Below, one piece after another: positions 19,722 to 28,603 of a DNA stretch of 64,000 nt. Made by a program: the position numbers and the translations under genes. The notes beneath the pieces were generated by a model that made no database searches, was not told where the DNA came from, and worked only from the letters and a program-made list of their open reading frames with translations. This DNA comes from Bin80 sp965215475 (GTDB lineage: Bacteria > Bacteroidota > Rhodothermia > Rhodothermales > Bin80). The DNA is taken from contig OZ244061.1 of NCBI GenBank assembly GCA_965215475.1, positions 3,410,001 through 3,474,000 on the forward strand, read 5' to 3'. Positions within the stretch are counted from its first letter, which is position 1, and each line of letters begins with the position of its first letter.

Positions 19722-20808
19722 CTCTGAAACCAGATCTAGTATTCAGAGCGATTGGGTCAAAGAAACCCTAATCTCTGGAGATGCAACGGGGCTACTCATT
19801 ACCCATCTGCCACATATTCGCTGGGCGTGTGGATTTACCGGATCAAACGGATTTCTCATTGTGAGAGAAGATTCGCTTTATTTGTTGACGGATCGCCGGT
19901 ATGAGACTCAGGTAACCTTGGAAGTGCAGCAAGCACAAGCGCATATTGGATCCTATGATTTGGTTGATCATGCAATAAAGGATGGATTAGTGGACGAGAC
20001 AGATCGATTGCTTGTTCAGCCAGAGTACTTGACACTTGCAGAACTGACGGATTGGGAAAAATCATTGCCAGGGATCTCTTTGCTTCCGAGAGAAAATTTG
20101 CTTCATCCCCATGTTGCGATAAAATCAGAAAATGCGATGGATTGGATGCGGAAGGCGCAGTCGATTTCTGATTCTGTATTCAGAGAGGTATGTAAATCAA
20201 TTACACCGGGAATTCGGGAACACGAATTGGCAGCAATGATCGATTATCAACACAAGCTTCGGGGAGCATCTTCGATGGCTTTTGAAACTATTGTCGCCTT
20301 CGGGGCCAATAGCGCACTCCCTCATGCCCGCCCGGGCAATCAAAAGCTACGTTTAGGGGATGCAGTGCTTTTAGATTTTGGATGCATGTTTAATGGATAT
20401 GCTTCAGATATGACACGGACTTTATTTTGTGGAACTCCTCAGAAAGAATTCAGATGTGCATATGAAGCAGTGCAGGAGGCACAAGATCAAGCAATACAAA
20501 TCATGCATGCAGGAATAAAAGCTTCAGAGATCGATCAAGCATCTAGATCCATTCTGACTTCACATGGATTGGGGGAATTTTTCAGCCATAGCACGGGGCA
20601 TGGTATTGGATTAGAAGTTCATGAATGGCCTAGAATTTCGAAAAATTCCCCAGATACTTTACTCAAAGGCTATACTGTGACCATAGAGCCAGGAGTTTAT
20701 CTATCAGGGAAATTTGGGATTCGAATTGAGGATACGGTGTTGATAGGCTCTTCTGGTTGTGAAAGGCTGTCTCATATTGAGCGAGATCTAATAACGTTCG
20801 GAGCGTAA
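19708..20808 (+). CDS. M24-family metallopeptidase (Xaa-Pro aminopeptidase type)
   Basis: This 366-residue protein has the creatinase-like N-terminal domain and the pita-bread catalytic domain. Metal ligands are visible: two Asp in LLDFGCMFNGYASDMTRTL, His in FSHSTGHGIGLEVHE, Glu in TIEPGVY and Glu in GIRIEDTVL. It should cleave N-terminal residues before proline in the cytoplasm. The first start available is TTG 19708 inside the SRAP gene, with GTG 19714 as an alternative; translation is probably coupled. The stop is four bases before the glycosyltransferase gene. Confidence 0.93.
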   Translation: MIVHSSETRSSIQSDWVKETLISGDATGLLITHLPHIRWACGFTGSNGFLIVREDSLYLLTDRRYETQVTLEVQQAQAHIGSYDLVDHAIKDGLVDETDRLLVQPEYLTLAELTDWEKSLPGISLLPRENLLHPHVAIKSENAMDWMRKAQSISDSVFREVCKSITPGIREHELAAMIDYQHKLRGASSMAFETIVAFGANSALPHARPGNQKLRLGDAVLLDFGCMFNGYASDMTRTLFCGTPQKEFRCAYEAVQEAQDQAIQIMHAGIKASEIDQASRSILTSHGLGEFFSHSTGHGIGLEVHEWPRISKNSPDTLLKGYTVTIEPGVYLSGKFGIRIEDTVLIGSSGCERLSHIERDLITFGA

Positions 20809-20812
20809 TTGA

Positions 20813-22087
20813 ATGAAACATGTATTGGTCATAGCATATTATTTCCCCCCACTCGGATTAAGTGGAGTCCAGCGAGTTGCAGGATTTGTACGTCATTTGC
20901 CGGAATATGGGTGGCAGCCGACGGTTATTACAGCAAAGCCAAGGGGATACTTTGCATATGATAAATCGCTTTGGGCTCCCATTGAAAACGCAGATATTCG
21001 CGTCATGCGTACAAAGAGTCTTGATCCAACACGATTGTTTCGCTCAGGTACTACCGTACGATTACCTCAAGAAACAAGAAGGCAAACTTTAGCTTACATC
21101 AGTAATTGGCTTTTTATTCCGGACAATAAATTAGGCTGGAAACCATTTGCACTACGTGCAGGCTTACGTCAGGCGGCGATCCAGCACTTTGATGCTGTTT
21201 TTTCCAGCGCACCACCCTATACGGGGCACTTGATTGGGAAGAAACTTTCCCGAAGACTACAGCTTCCCTTAGTTATAGATTTTCGTGATGATTGGGTTGG
21301 TAACCCAAGACATATCTATCCCACGGCCCTTCATCGACAGCTGCATATTCGACAGGAGCGACAGGTTTTGACACAATCATCGGCAATTACGACGATCAAT
21401 CACCCAATTCGGGATGCCTTAAAAAAAAGACATTCTGATATAAATATAAGGTCGGAAGTGATTCCCCATGGATTTGAGGAATACGAATTTCCTACAAAAA
21501 TATCTGCTGGTGAAAAGCTGAAACTTGTTTATACAGGTATTTTTTATGATGCGCAGACGCCGGAGTATTTTTTGAGAGGCATCAGCGAATTTTTAAGAAG
21601 GAAGCCTGAAATTCGCTCTAAAATCTCAGCCATCTTTGCTGGCCTGGTGCCGAATACGTTCACGGATCTAATTCGGACCCTGAAATTAGAAGACGTTGTT
21701 CAATACCTAGGATACGTAGAACATGCCCGTGTCATTGAATTGCAACAGGAAGCAGATGTATTGTGGATGGCCATTGGCAGCAGACCAGGCTCAGGCTCGT
21801 CAGGTATCTCGACAGGCAAACTATATGAGTATATGGGGACAAGGAAACCAATACTGGCACTAATTCCACCAGGAACTGCTCGTCAAACTTTACAACGCTA
21901 TGGCGCGGCATACATAGCCGAACCGGAAAGCGAGCCCGATATTATTCAAGTCCTAAAGAAACTAACGACGGACTGGGAGAAACAGGAATTTCCAAGGCCA
22001 GATGAATCTTTTGTATCTACGTTCAGTCGGAATCGTCTGACAGAAACGCTAGCAGGTGTATTGGATTCTGTAATCAAAGCGACCTAG
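20813..22087 (+). CDS. Glycosyltransferase family 4 protein
   Basis: This 424-residue GT-B protein starts MKHVLVIAYYFPPLGLSGVQR, the typical first strand and glycine-rich loop. The C-terminal half has LVYTGIFY, a QYLGYVEHARV block and the sugar-nucleotide binding region with GISTGKLYEYMGTRKPILALI. The acceptor and donor are unknown; a role in envelope polysaccharide or a glycolipid is inferred. It is four bases after the M24 gene and 12 bp before the ATPase gene. Confidence 0.9.
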   Translation: MKHVLVIAYYFPPLGLSGVQRVAGFVRHLPEYGWQPTVITAKPRGYFAYDKSLWAPIENADIRVMRTKSLDPTRLFRSGTTVRLPQETRRQTLAYISNWLFIPDNKLGWKPFALRAGLRQAAIQHFDAVFSSAPPYTGHLIGKKLSRRLQLPLVIDFRDDWVGNPRHIYPTALHRQLHIRQERQVLTQSSAITTINHPIRDALKKRHSDINIRSEVIPHGFEEYEFPTKISAGEKLKLVYTGIFYDAQTPEYFLRGISEFLRRKPEIRSKISAIFAGLVPNTFTDLIRTLKLEDVVQYLGYVEHARVIELQQEADVLWMAIGSRPGSGSSGISTGKLYEYMGTRKPILALIPPGTARQTLQRYGAAYIAEPESEPDIIQVLKKLTTDWEKQEFPRPDESFVSTFSRNRLTETLAGVLDSVIKAT

Positions 22088-22099
22088 GGTTGGTAGTAT

Positions 22100-22507
22100 A
22101 TGCGCCAGAAAAAGCTTGAATTAGAGTTGTCGTCTACGTTTAAAGATCTGGACAATGCAGTTGAGGCTTTACAGGATTTTGTCCCTACGCTTGATCTTGA
22201 AGAAAACTTAGCCTATCGGGTCATCTTGCTTGCGAGTGAAGCATTGACGAATGCAATGGAACATGGAAATAAATGGGATAAAGAGAAAAAAACAATCCTT
22301 TATCTGGGCAAGGAGGGAGATCAGATCGAGTTAACGGTGACCGATGAGGGCGATGGGATTTTCTGGACAGAACGAGATCCGTTGACGGAGGCAAATCGAT
22401 TGGCTGATCATGGTCGGGGGCAGTATTTCATGCGAACCATGGCAGATGAGGTTCATGTTGAGAGTCACGGTCGCAGAATCCGTTTGATATTTTTCTGTCA
22501 AACTTAG
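22100..22507 (+). CDS. RsbW-like histidine-kinase-type ATPase (anti-sigma factor family)
   Basis: The 135-residue protein is a stand-alone HATPase_c_2 domain. The N box reads EALTNAMEHGNKWD, the G1 box VTDEGDGI and the G2 box ADHGRGQYFMRTMADEV. Proteins of this form are serine kinases that control sigma factors or anti-anti-sigma partners. No sigma factor or STAS partner is adjacent, so the target is unknown. It is the last gene of the compact run that begins at 19083 or earlier. Confidence 0.9.
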   Translation: MRQKKLELELSSTFKDLDNAVEALQDFVPTLDLEENLAYRVILLASEALTNAMEHGNKWDKEKKTILYLGKEGDQIELTVTDEGDGIFWTERDPLTEANRLADHGRGQYFMRTMADEVHVESHGRRIRLIFFCQT

Positions 22508-23269
22508 TCTGCTAGGAGGCATCCATAAGTAATACCCCATTTAGCGTGATAAGGGTTGAACCAAAAAAGCAATGATGTCACGACCAGCGGCTTGCCGCTT
22601 TCATCTGAACTACCTGTACAATTGCGTACGAAATGCGAAAAATGGAGGCAGAGCGTATCTGGATCTACTTAGATATTTTATCTGAAACGTGTGTCATTGT
22701 AAAAACTCTGTATGCGCTTACTACTAATGGATCTCTTGTTGTATTTTTGTAGCGTACTGTTCGTGTTGAGTGTCAAAAATCTACCAGAAGAGTAATAACG
22801 AGAAAATCTAAAAAATGCAAAACTTAACGCAGGATATAAAAATTGCAGATTTTCTTTCTCACACAAACGATTCCAACTGAATCCCAAGCAAATACACTTG
22901 ATGTAACTAGTAAAGGAGGTTCTTGCAATCACCGGGTAGCTTTTTACTACTTTTTTACATATCGGGAAAATGCCTGTCAAACAACAATGCAAAATTCTTA
23001 GGAATAGATCTAGTATATGTGAGTATTGAACTCAGTCGAACAATTAAAAGTGAGCAGAATCAATGACTGATCTTGTTGTTTACCATTGCTCGTGATCGTA
23101 TCCATTACAAGCAGATTCACTGCTCTGATGTAACCACCGAGCCGAGTAAGATAGATTCAAGTAATGGCTACACGTCCTGAGTTCCTACGTGAACAGTTTG
23201 CATAATAGCCATGGAACAGTTTCAGTAGGATCAATCCCATGAACTGCCGTTAGGTAATTCTTCAAAGCC
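22508..23269. other. 762-bp non-coding stretch before the candidate defence operon
   Basis: I see no convincing gene, RNA gene or transposon end here. A short hairpin with stem AGCGG/CCGCT lies at 22586-22599 and is followed by TTTC; it could be a weak terminator for the preceding operon. The remainder is AT-rich and should contain the promoter of the operon starting at 23270. It marks the change to lower GC content. Confidence 0.4.
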
Positions 23270-24049
23270 ATGCAACAAGAATACTTTATATGCACGGGAG
23301 ATATCATTCCTGAAGATGATGAACTTGGAATGCCTGAAACTCCTCTCAGATATAGACAAGATGATTGGACTACAACCGTAGCTATTCGGTGCTCGAAAGT
23401 ATTCATAAAAATAGAAGGGGATTGTAACGATGCTAATATTGATCCTCGTGCGCTACGTGATCTTGTATTCAGGGAATCTCAATACATTGCTCAGATGTGG
23501 CTTTCAATAATCGGTTTTGTGGAAGGCGCCTCCTACTCAGTACGAATTTCTACAATTGAAGATTCTTCCGGTTGTATACGAGAGCTGGGAGCGAAACCCA
23601 AATTTGGATCTAGTGGTATAGATTTGGAAATTGAAAATGCAAAAGAGATTGCAGGTTTCGTTGCAGCATTATCAATTACAAACGAGCATTTTCGAAAGGC
23701 TCTACGTGATTATATGATAGCCCTGAACTTTACATTAGACTCTCCATTTTTCCTATATCGCTCGCTGGAAACTCTATCCAAGCATTTTGATGGTGATTGG
23801 AACAAAATGCACCAATCGTTAGGAACTAGTCGATCAGCGATTGAAGAATTCATAAAAAGAGCTGCGGACGAGGTGCGTCACGGTATATCATTAGATGAAC
23901 AAACGTTGTTCAATGCATATCGCGGGCATTATGATGCGCTAAAGTATGTTAGAGACACGCTCCTTACTTTCCTCCTTAGGAACAGTGAAACAAGTCTGGA
24001 CATGCAAATACCCGAACTGCATCTACCTAACTCCCAACATGATTGCTAA
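23270..24049 (+). CDS. Hypothetical protein with HEPN-like C-terminal helical domain
   Basis: The 259-residue protein has no signal peptide. The N-terminal 130 residues look like a beta-rich domain that I do not recognise. The C-terminal half is helical with the pattern SPFFLYRSLETLSKHF ... AADEVRHGISLDEQTL, which resembles HEPN-like domains of proteins labelled MauJ or of unknown function; an Arg-x6-His arrangement (RAADEVRH) fits the RNase motif of HEPN domains, though that is an inference. It is 15 bp before the TrlF gene and on the same strand, so the three genes 23270-28071 probably form one operon. Confidence 0.7.
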   Translation: MQQEYFICTGDIIPEDDELGMPETPLRYRQDDWTTTVAIRCSKVFIKIEGDCNDANIDPRALRDLVFRESQYIAQMWLSIIGFVEGASYSVRISTIEDSSGCIRELGAKPKFGSSGIDLEIENAKEIAGFVAALSITNEHFRKALRDYMIALNFTLDSPFFLYRSLETLSKHFDGDWNKMHQSLGTSRSAIEEFIKRAADEVRHGISLDEQTLFNAYRGHYDALKYVRDTLLTFLLRNSETSLDMQIPELHLPNSQHDC

Positions 24050-24064
24050 TTTTGGTACAAATAA

Positions 24065-26830
24065 ATGAATGAATGGAAATGGGAAGGCTCACGTTGGTGG
24101 AAGTTTGACTTCCACACACATACCCCTGCCTCTACTGATTATGGTAAAGGCCCAAATCAGTCAGCTTTGAGAAATGTTACACCAAAAGAATGGCTACTTG
24201 ACTACATGCGTGCAGGCATTGATTGCATTGCAATTACTGATCATAACAGCGGTATGTGGGTTGATCGAATCAAAGATGAACTTGATCAACTGAAAGACGA
24301 ATATCATGAAGATTTTAGGCCGATCTATGTGTTTCCTGGCGTAGAAATTTCGGTTCATGGCAATGTCCATCTTTTAGCGATTTTTGGATGTGATAAAAAA
24401 ACATCAGACATTGACTCTCTTCTTGGGAGGGTTCAATTTGACGGCGACAAAGGCTCAAGTAATGCTGTCACATGTCTTTCGTTAACTGAGGTTATTGATG
24501 TAGTTACTTCGGTAGGGGCAATAGCAATTCCTGCACACGTAGATAAAGAAAAGGGGCTTTTTAAGGCTGTTCAAGGTCAAACATTGGAACAAGTGCTAGA
24601 CAGAAAAGATATTTTTGCAATGGAGTTGATTGATCCTGATCACGAGAAACCGAGAATTTATTCCGATAAAAAGCTTGGATGGACAGAAGTGCTTGGAACA
24701 GACAGCCATCATCCATCTAACAATTCACAGAGGAAATTCCCAGGTAGTCACTTTACCTGGGTCAAAATGGGGGGGCCTAGCATTGAAGGATTGCGCTTAG
24801 CATTGCTTGATGGGAATATGTCTGTGATTCGATCCGACAGGCGAGTAGGTAATCCAAATGATCATGCAAGAATGGTATTAGAATCCATGGAGGTTTTGCG
24901 GGCCCGTTATCTTGGTCGTAGAGAATCCTTTAAAATTGGGTTTAATCCGTGGCTCACCTCTGTTATCGGCGGGAGGGGAACCGGTAAATCTACTCTTATT
25001 GAGTTTTTACGTACGGCTCTGCGAAGGACTGATGAGTTGCCGAATGGTTTAAAAGAGGAATTGGAGCAATATCAACAAATTTACTCCGGCAGGCAAGGAG
25101 GAGGTCTTCTTACAGATGAAACAGAGATCAAAATATGTTATCGGAAAGATGATTCTCGGTTTCGCATACAGTGGGCTCCAAGTGGGGGGCTTGGATCTAT
25201 TGAAAAAGAGACTGAAAAAAAATGCTGGCATCCCGTCAAAGGAGATGTTTTACAGCGGTTTCCTGTAAGGATTTACAGTCAAAAACAGATATTTGAACTT
25301 GCAAAACAACCACTTGCCCTACTCAACATAATTGATGAATCTCAGAGAGTTAATCGTCGCTATTGGAACAAAAAATGGGAAATTGAAGAAAGCAGGTTTC
25401 TCTCACTGCGTGCAAAAATTAGAGAATTGAGGGCAGGATTTCCCGAGGAATCCCGTCTTTCTGGTGAATTGGATGACATAGAAAGAAAACAGAGAATTTT
25501 TGAGCAGGCCGGATATGCTAGTATATTGCAGAATTTTCAAAAGTTACGTCGGCAGCAGCGTAGTATTGAGATTTGGGAGGAGAGCTGGGCAGATATTGCG
25601 GAGCAATTGCAGAAGATTGCAGATGAAATGGTTCCTGGCTACCTTGAAGATGAAACTTTTAAAGTAGAATTAAGTGTGGATGCTGAATTGCAAGATCTTG
25701 CTAATTCAGTACGTGAACGCCTGAATGAATTATCCATGAAAACTGGATCCCTTGCTTCCCAAGCGAACAGCATCTTATCGCAATGGAAGATTGATAAGGA
25801 CAAAACTTCTTGGAAACAAGAATTGATATCCATTGAGCAGGCCTATCAGCAACTCAAAAAAAACTTGGGAAAAGAGGAAGAAAATGGCCATGTCAGTTAT
25901 GGTATGCTTGTTCAAAGAAGGCAGCTAATTGAGCGAGAACTTGCAGAAATTTCGGGATCCAAAGAATTAATCAAAGATCTTGAAAAACAGGCTGACGAGC
26001 AGTTGAATAAGATGATTAGAATCCGTAGAGAATTGACTGAAATTCGCCGAAATTTCTTAAATGAAGTTCTAGATGGAAATCAATACGTTCGCATAAGACT
26101 TATCCCTTATGGAGCAACGGATACAGTTGAATCGGAATTTCGTCAATTGCTTCAAAGAGAAGGTCCTATATTTGAGAAGGATGTAGGTTCACCAAACGGT
26201 GGAGGATTACTCGGAGGTCTTTACATGGAAAATCTTGACTGCACTGAGAGTATCGAGAACAATCTTACCGAGCTAAAAAACAAAATCAAAGATATTGCCT
26301 CTGGTAAGGGCAAATTTTCAGTTACAGATAAACGCTTTGCTGCACATGTTTCCAATCTCAATCCTGAGGTTATAGATCGCATAGATGCGTGGTTTCCGAA
26401 TGATTCTCTGGATGTCCAATACAATGCAACGGGGAAAGGCAACAATTTTCTCTCAATAGAAGAAGGTTCGCCTGGGCAAAAAACAGCTGCACTCCTAGCA
26501 TTCCTCCTATCCTATGGAGATGAACCCCTGATCTTGGATCAACCAGAAGACGACCTTGATAATCTTTTGATATACGATTTGATTGTGACCCAGTTAAGGA
26601 ATATGAAACGTAGCAGGCAAATCATTGTAGTGACACATAACGCGAATATAGTTGTCAATGGTGATTCAGAACTTGTTGTTGCTCTTGCCACAAATCATGG
26701 TGAAACGAGAAAAGATTGCAACGGAAGCCTTCAAGAGAACAAGGTAAGAGAAACTATCTGTACAATTATGGAGGGAGGAAGTAAAGCATTTGAAGATCGC
26801 TATCGTCGTATTGCACCCACACAAAGATAA
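24065..26830 (+). CDS. TrlF-family protein: PHP phosphoesterase fused to an SMC-like ABC ATPase
   Basis: The N-terminal 250 residues form a PHP metal-dependent phosphoesterase domain: FDFHTHTPAS, AITDHNSG, FPGVEIS, IPAHVD and GTDSHHP supply the metal ligands. An ABC/SMC-type ATPase follows, with Walker A GGRGTGKST near residue 302, a central coiled coil of about 350 residues, signature SPGQKTAALLAFLLSYG, Walker B LILDQPEDDLDN and the switch histidine in IVVTHNANIV. This is the architecture of the TrlF family and related predicted antiphage nucleases, where nucleotide state is thought to gate a nuclease. The substrate is not known here. Its stop overlaps the next start by one base (TAATG). Confidence 0.9.
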   Translation: MNEWKWEGSRWWKFDFHTHTPASTDYGKGPNQSALRNVTPKEWLLDYMRAGIDCIAITDHNSGMWVDRIKDELDQLKDEYHEDFRPIYVFPGVEISVHGNVHLLAIFGCDKKTSDIDSLLGRVQFDGDKGSSNAVTCLSLTEVIDVVTSVGAIAIPAHVDKEKGLFKAVQGQTLEQVLDRKDIFAMELIDPDHEKPRIYSDKKLGWTEVLGTDSHHPSNNSQRKFPGSHFTWVKMGGPSIEGLRLALLDGNMSVIRSDRRVGNPNDHARMVLESMEVLRARYLGRRESFKIGFNPWLTSVIGGRGTGKSTLIEFLRTALRRTDELPNGLKEELEQYQQIYSGRQGGGLLTDETEIKICYRKDDSRFRIQWAPSGGLGSIEKETEKKCWHPVKGDVLQRFPVRIYSQKQIFELAKQPLALLNIIDESQRVNRRYWNKKWEIEESRFLSLRAKIRELRAGFPEESRLSGELDDIERKQRIFEQAGYASILQNFQKLRRQQRSIEIWEESWADIAEQLQKIADEMVPGYLEDETFKVELSVDAELQDLANSVRERLNELSMKTGSLASQANSILSQWKIDKDKTSWKQELISIEQAYQQLKKNLGKEEENGHVSYGMLVQRRQLIERELAEISGSKELIKDLEKQADEQLNKMIRIRRELTEIRRNFLNEVLDGNQYVRIRLIPYGATDTVESEFRQLLQREGPIFEKDVGSPNGGGLLGGLYMENLDCTESIENNLTELKNKIKDIASGKGKFSVTDKRFAAHVSNLNPEVIDRIDAWFPNDSLDVQYNATGKGNNFLSIEEGSPGQKTAALLAFLLSYGDEPLILDQPEDDLDNLLIYDLIVTQLRNMKRSRQIIVVTHNANIVVNGDSELVVALATNHGETRKDCNGSLQENKVRETICTIMEGGSKAFEDRYRRIAPTQR

Positions 26831-28071
26831 TGTTGAATAGTATCGAAGAGCTAATACGCAGGATACGTATGGGGGAGGACAGCTCACTTGAGCTTAAAGC
26901 GGTTGAATTTAAAGGAGATCGGATTGTTGGGCCATCTCGTGATAAACTCGCCGATGAAATTGCATCTATGGCCAATAAGCGCGACTGTGTAATTGTTTTA
27001 GGAGTAGACGATAAAACTCGTGAAATCATCGGTATACCTCTGATGCATATGGATGCCACTGAGCGGTATATCTATGAAATTTGCAACGACAGTATAACGC
27101 CGCCTGTGTCCTTTGACTTATTTCGTATGGAAATCCCTGACAATATAGGTGCCTCAAGATATATTATTAAGGTGGAAATCCCTCGTAGTCTCTTTGTCCA
27201 TGAAAGCCCAGGCGGATATTTTCAGCGCCAAGGAAGTTCATTACGCAAAATGTCACCGGAAAATCTAGCCCGTCTATTCCAGCAACGCAGCCAAGCAAGA
27301 CTGATTAGATTTGAAGAACAATCAGTTCCCCGATCAAGCGTAGACGATTTGCGTAAAGAATTATGGGAAAGGTATACGACACGTTCCAGCGAGTCGTCAG
27401 ATGTTGTTCTTCTGAAACGTTCTTTGTTAGCTAAAGAGGGAAATGGAGCCCCGGTTGCCTCAGTAGCAGGCATATTATTCTGCTGTGAATATCCAGAAAA
27501 ATTTTTGCCTAGCGCGTTTATTGAAGCCGTACGCTATCGGGGAATCAAACAGGACACTAATTATCAGATTGATGCAAAAAGAATTCGCGGTCCGATCGAT
27601 CAGCAGATAAGAGAAGTTATGATTTTTCTAAAGAAGAATCAGACTATTGGAGCTGTCAAGAACCCTCATCGCATTGAAACACCACAGTTCAGCGAGCGAG
27701 CCGTATTTGAAGCTTTGGTTAATGCTGTGGCACATAGAGATTATTCAGTCTTTGGATCGAAAATACGATTCTTTATGTTTGATGACAGATTGGAAATTTA
27801 TTCACCGGGAGCTCTGCCCAACACCATAACCGTTGATGTCATACATCTTCGCCAATCGACACGAAATGAGCTGATTACTAGTTTGCTCGCAGAGACGCCA
27901 GTGGCAGAGACAATTGGGAATGTAGAGCGTGATTTTTATATGGAAAAACGCGGGGATGGGGTGCCGATTATAATAGATGAAAGCGAAAGGCTATCGGGTA
28001 AAAAGCCTGTCTACACACTCATCAATGATTCTGAACTCTTGCTGACTATTTATTCTGCGAAAACGAGTTGA
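26830..28071 (+). CDS. Schlafen AlbA_2 domain protein with RecG-type ATPase C-terminal domain
   Basis: The 413-residue protein has an N-terminal AlbA_2 nucleic-acid-binding domain (SSLELKAVEFKGD ... KLADEIASMANK ... VIVLGVDDKTREIIG). The middle and C-terminal parts carry a HATPase_c_4 type domain: AVFEALVNAVAHRDYSVFG, FDDRLEIYSPGALPN, RNELITSLL and MEKRGDGVPII. AlbA_2 proteins are common in phage defence and mobile islands. The start codon overlaps the stop of the TrlF gene by one base, so the two are translationally coupled. A paralogue with an extra C-terminal part lies at 31425. Confidence 0.9.
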   Translation: MLNSIEELIRRIRMGEDSSLELKAVEFKGDRIVGPSRDKLADEIASMANKRDCVIVLGVDDKTREIIGIPLMHMDATERYIYEICNDSITPPVSFDLFRMEIPDNIGASRYIIKVEIPRSLFVHESPGGYFQRQGSSLRKMSPENLARLFQQRSQARLIRFEEQSVPRSSVDDLRKELWERYTTRSSESSDVVLLKRSLLAKEGNGAPVASVAGILFCCEYPEKFLPSAFIEAVRYRGIKQDTNYQIDAKRIRGPIDQQIREVMIFLKKNQTIGAVKNPHRIETPQFSERAVFEALVNAVAHRDYSVFGSKIRFFMFDDRLEIYSPGALPNTITVDVIHLRQSTRNELITSLLAETPVAETIGNVERDFYMEKRGDGVPIIIDESERLSGKKPVYTLINDSELLLTIYSAKTS

Positions 28072-28347
28072 ATACATCAAAATTAATTCTAGAATGAGTC
28101 CGAAGTGACACATTAACTCCACAGGAAAATTCAAAGCTCGTTGAATAATGTCTTTACGAGAAGTTCTACTACCTGAAAAATCGCCTTGCAAATTTCTCGG
28201 AATTATTTCGGTCATTGGTTAACTTTTCCGTTCGTGAAGGGGAATTTTTATTGAACTTTGATACAATTTTATTTTTTTTTGGGAAAAAGTTGGAACTTTT
28301 GAAAAATATGTCGTATTATAGTAGCAGTTGACACGATGTCCGTGCAG

Positions 28348-28464
28348 CTCATCGAGAAGGGTGGAGGGTTCAGGCCCTGTGAAGCCCTGGCAACCCCCCG
28401 CGAGGATTGGACCCCTCGTGCGGAAGGTGCCACTTCCTGCCCTGCGTTAGCGGGGATAGATGAG
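28348..28464 (+). ncRNA. SAM-I (S-box) riboswitch
   Basis: The classical elements occur in order: P1 CTCATC ... GATGAG, the GAGAAGGGTGGAGGG kink-turn core, CCCTGGCAACC, AAGGTGCCACTTCCTGC and the GATAGATGAG closing strand. It is about 140 bp before the start codon of metY and should shut off metYX when S-adenosylmethionine is plentiful. The expression platform is not obvious: a small GAGTTA/TAACTC hairpin directly downstream (around 28475-28490) is a candidate, so control could be at translation or by a weak terminator. Confidence 0.97.
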
Positions 28465-28603
28465 CGGAGGGGCCTGAGTTAATCTAACTCTTCGTCCAGC
28501 CTTTTCCGTCATCTTACCTGGAAGGGGTTCTATGGGAAAAGCCAGTTTCTTCTTGATAGGGGTTCGGCATTGTGCATTACCCTTAACAAACGAGGCTTAA
28601 CTC

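Noticed and set aside
22586..22599. Terminator after the RsbW-like gene
   Set aside because: The stem has only five pairs and a short T run; I mention it in the stretch description but do not list it as a terminator.
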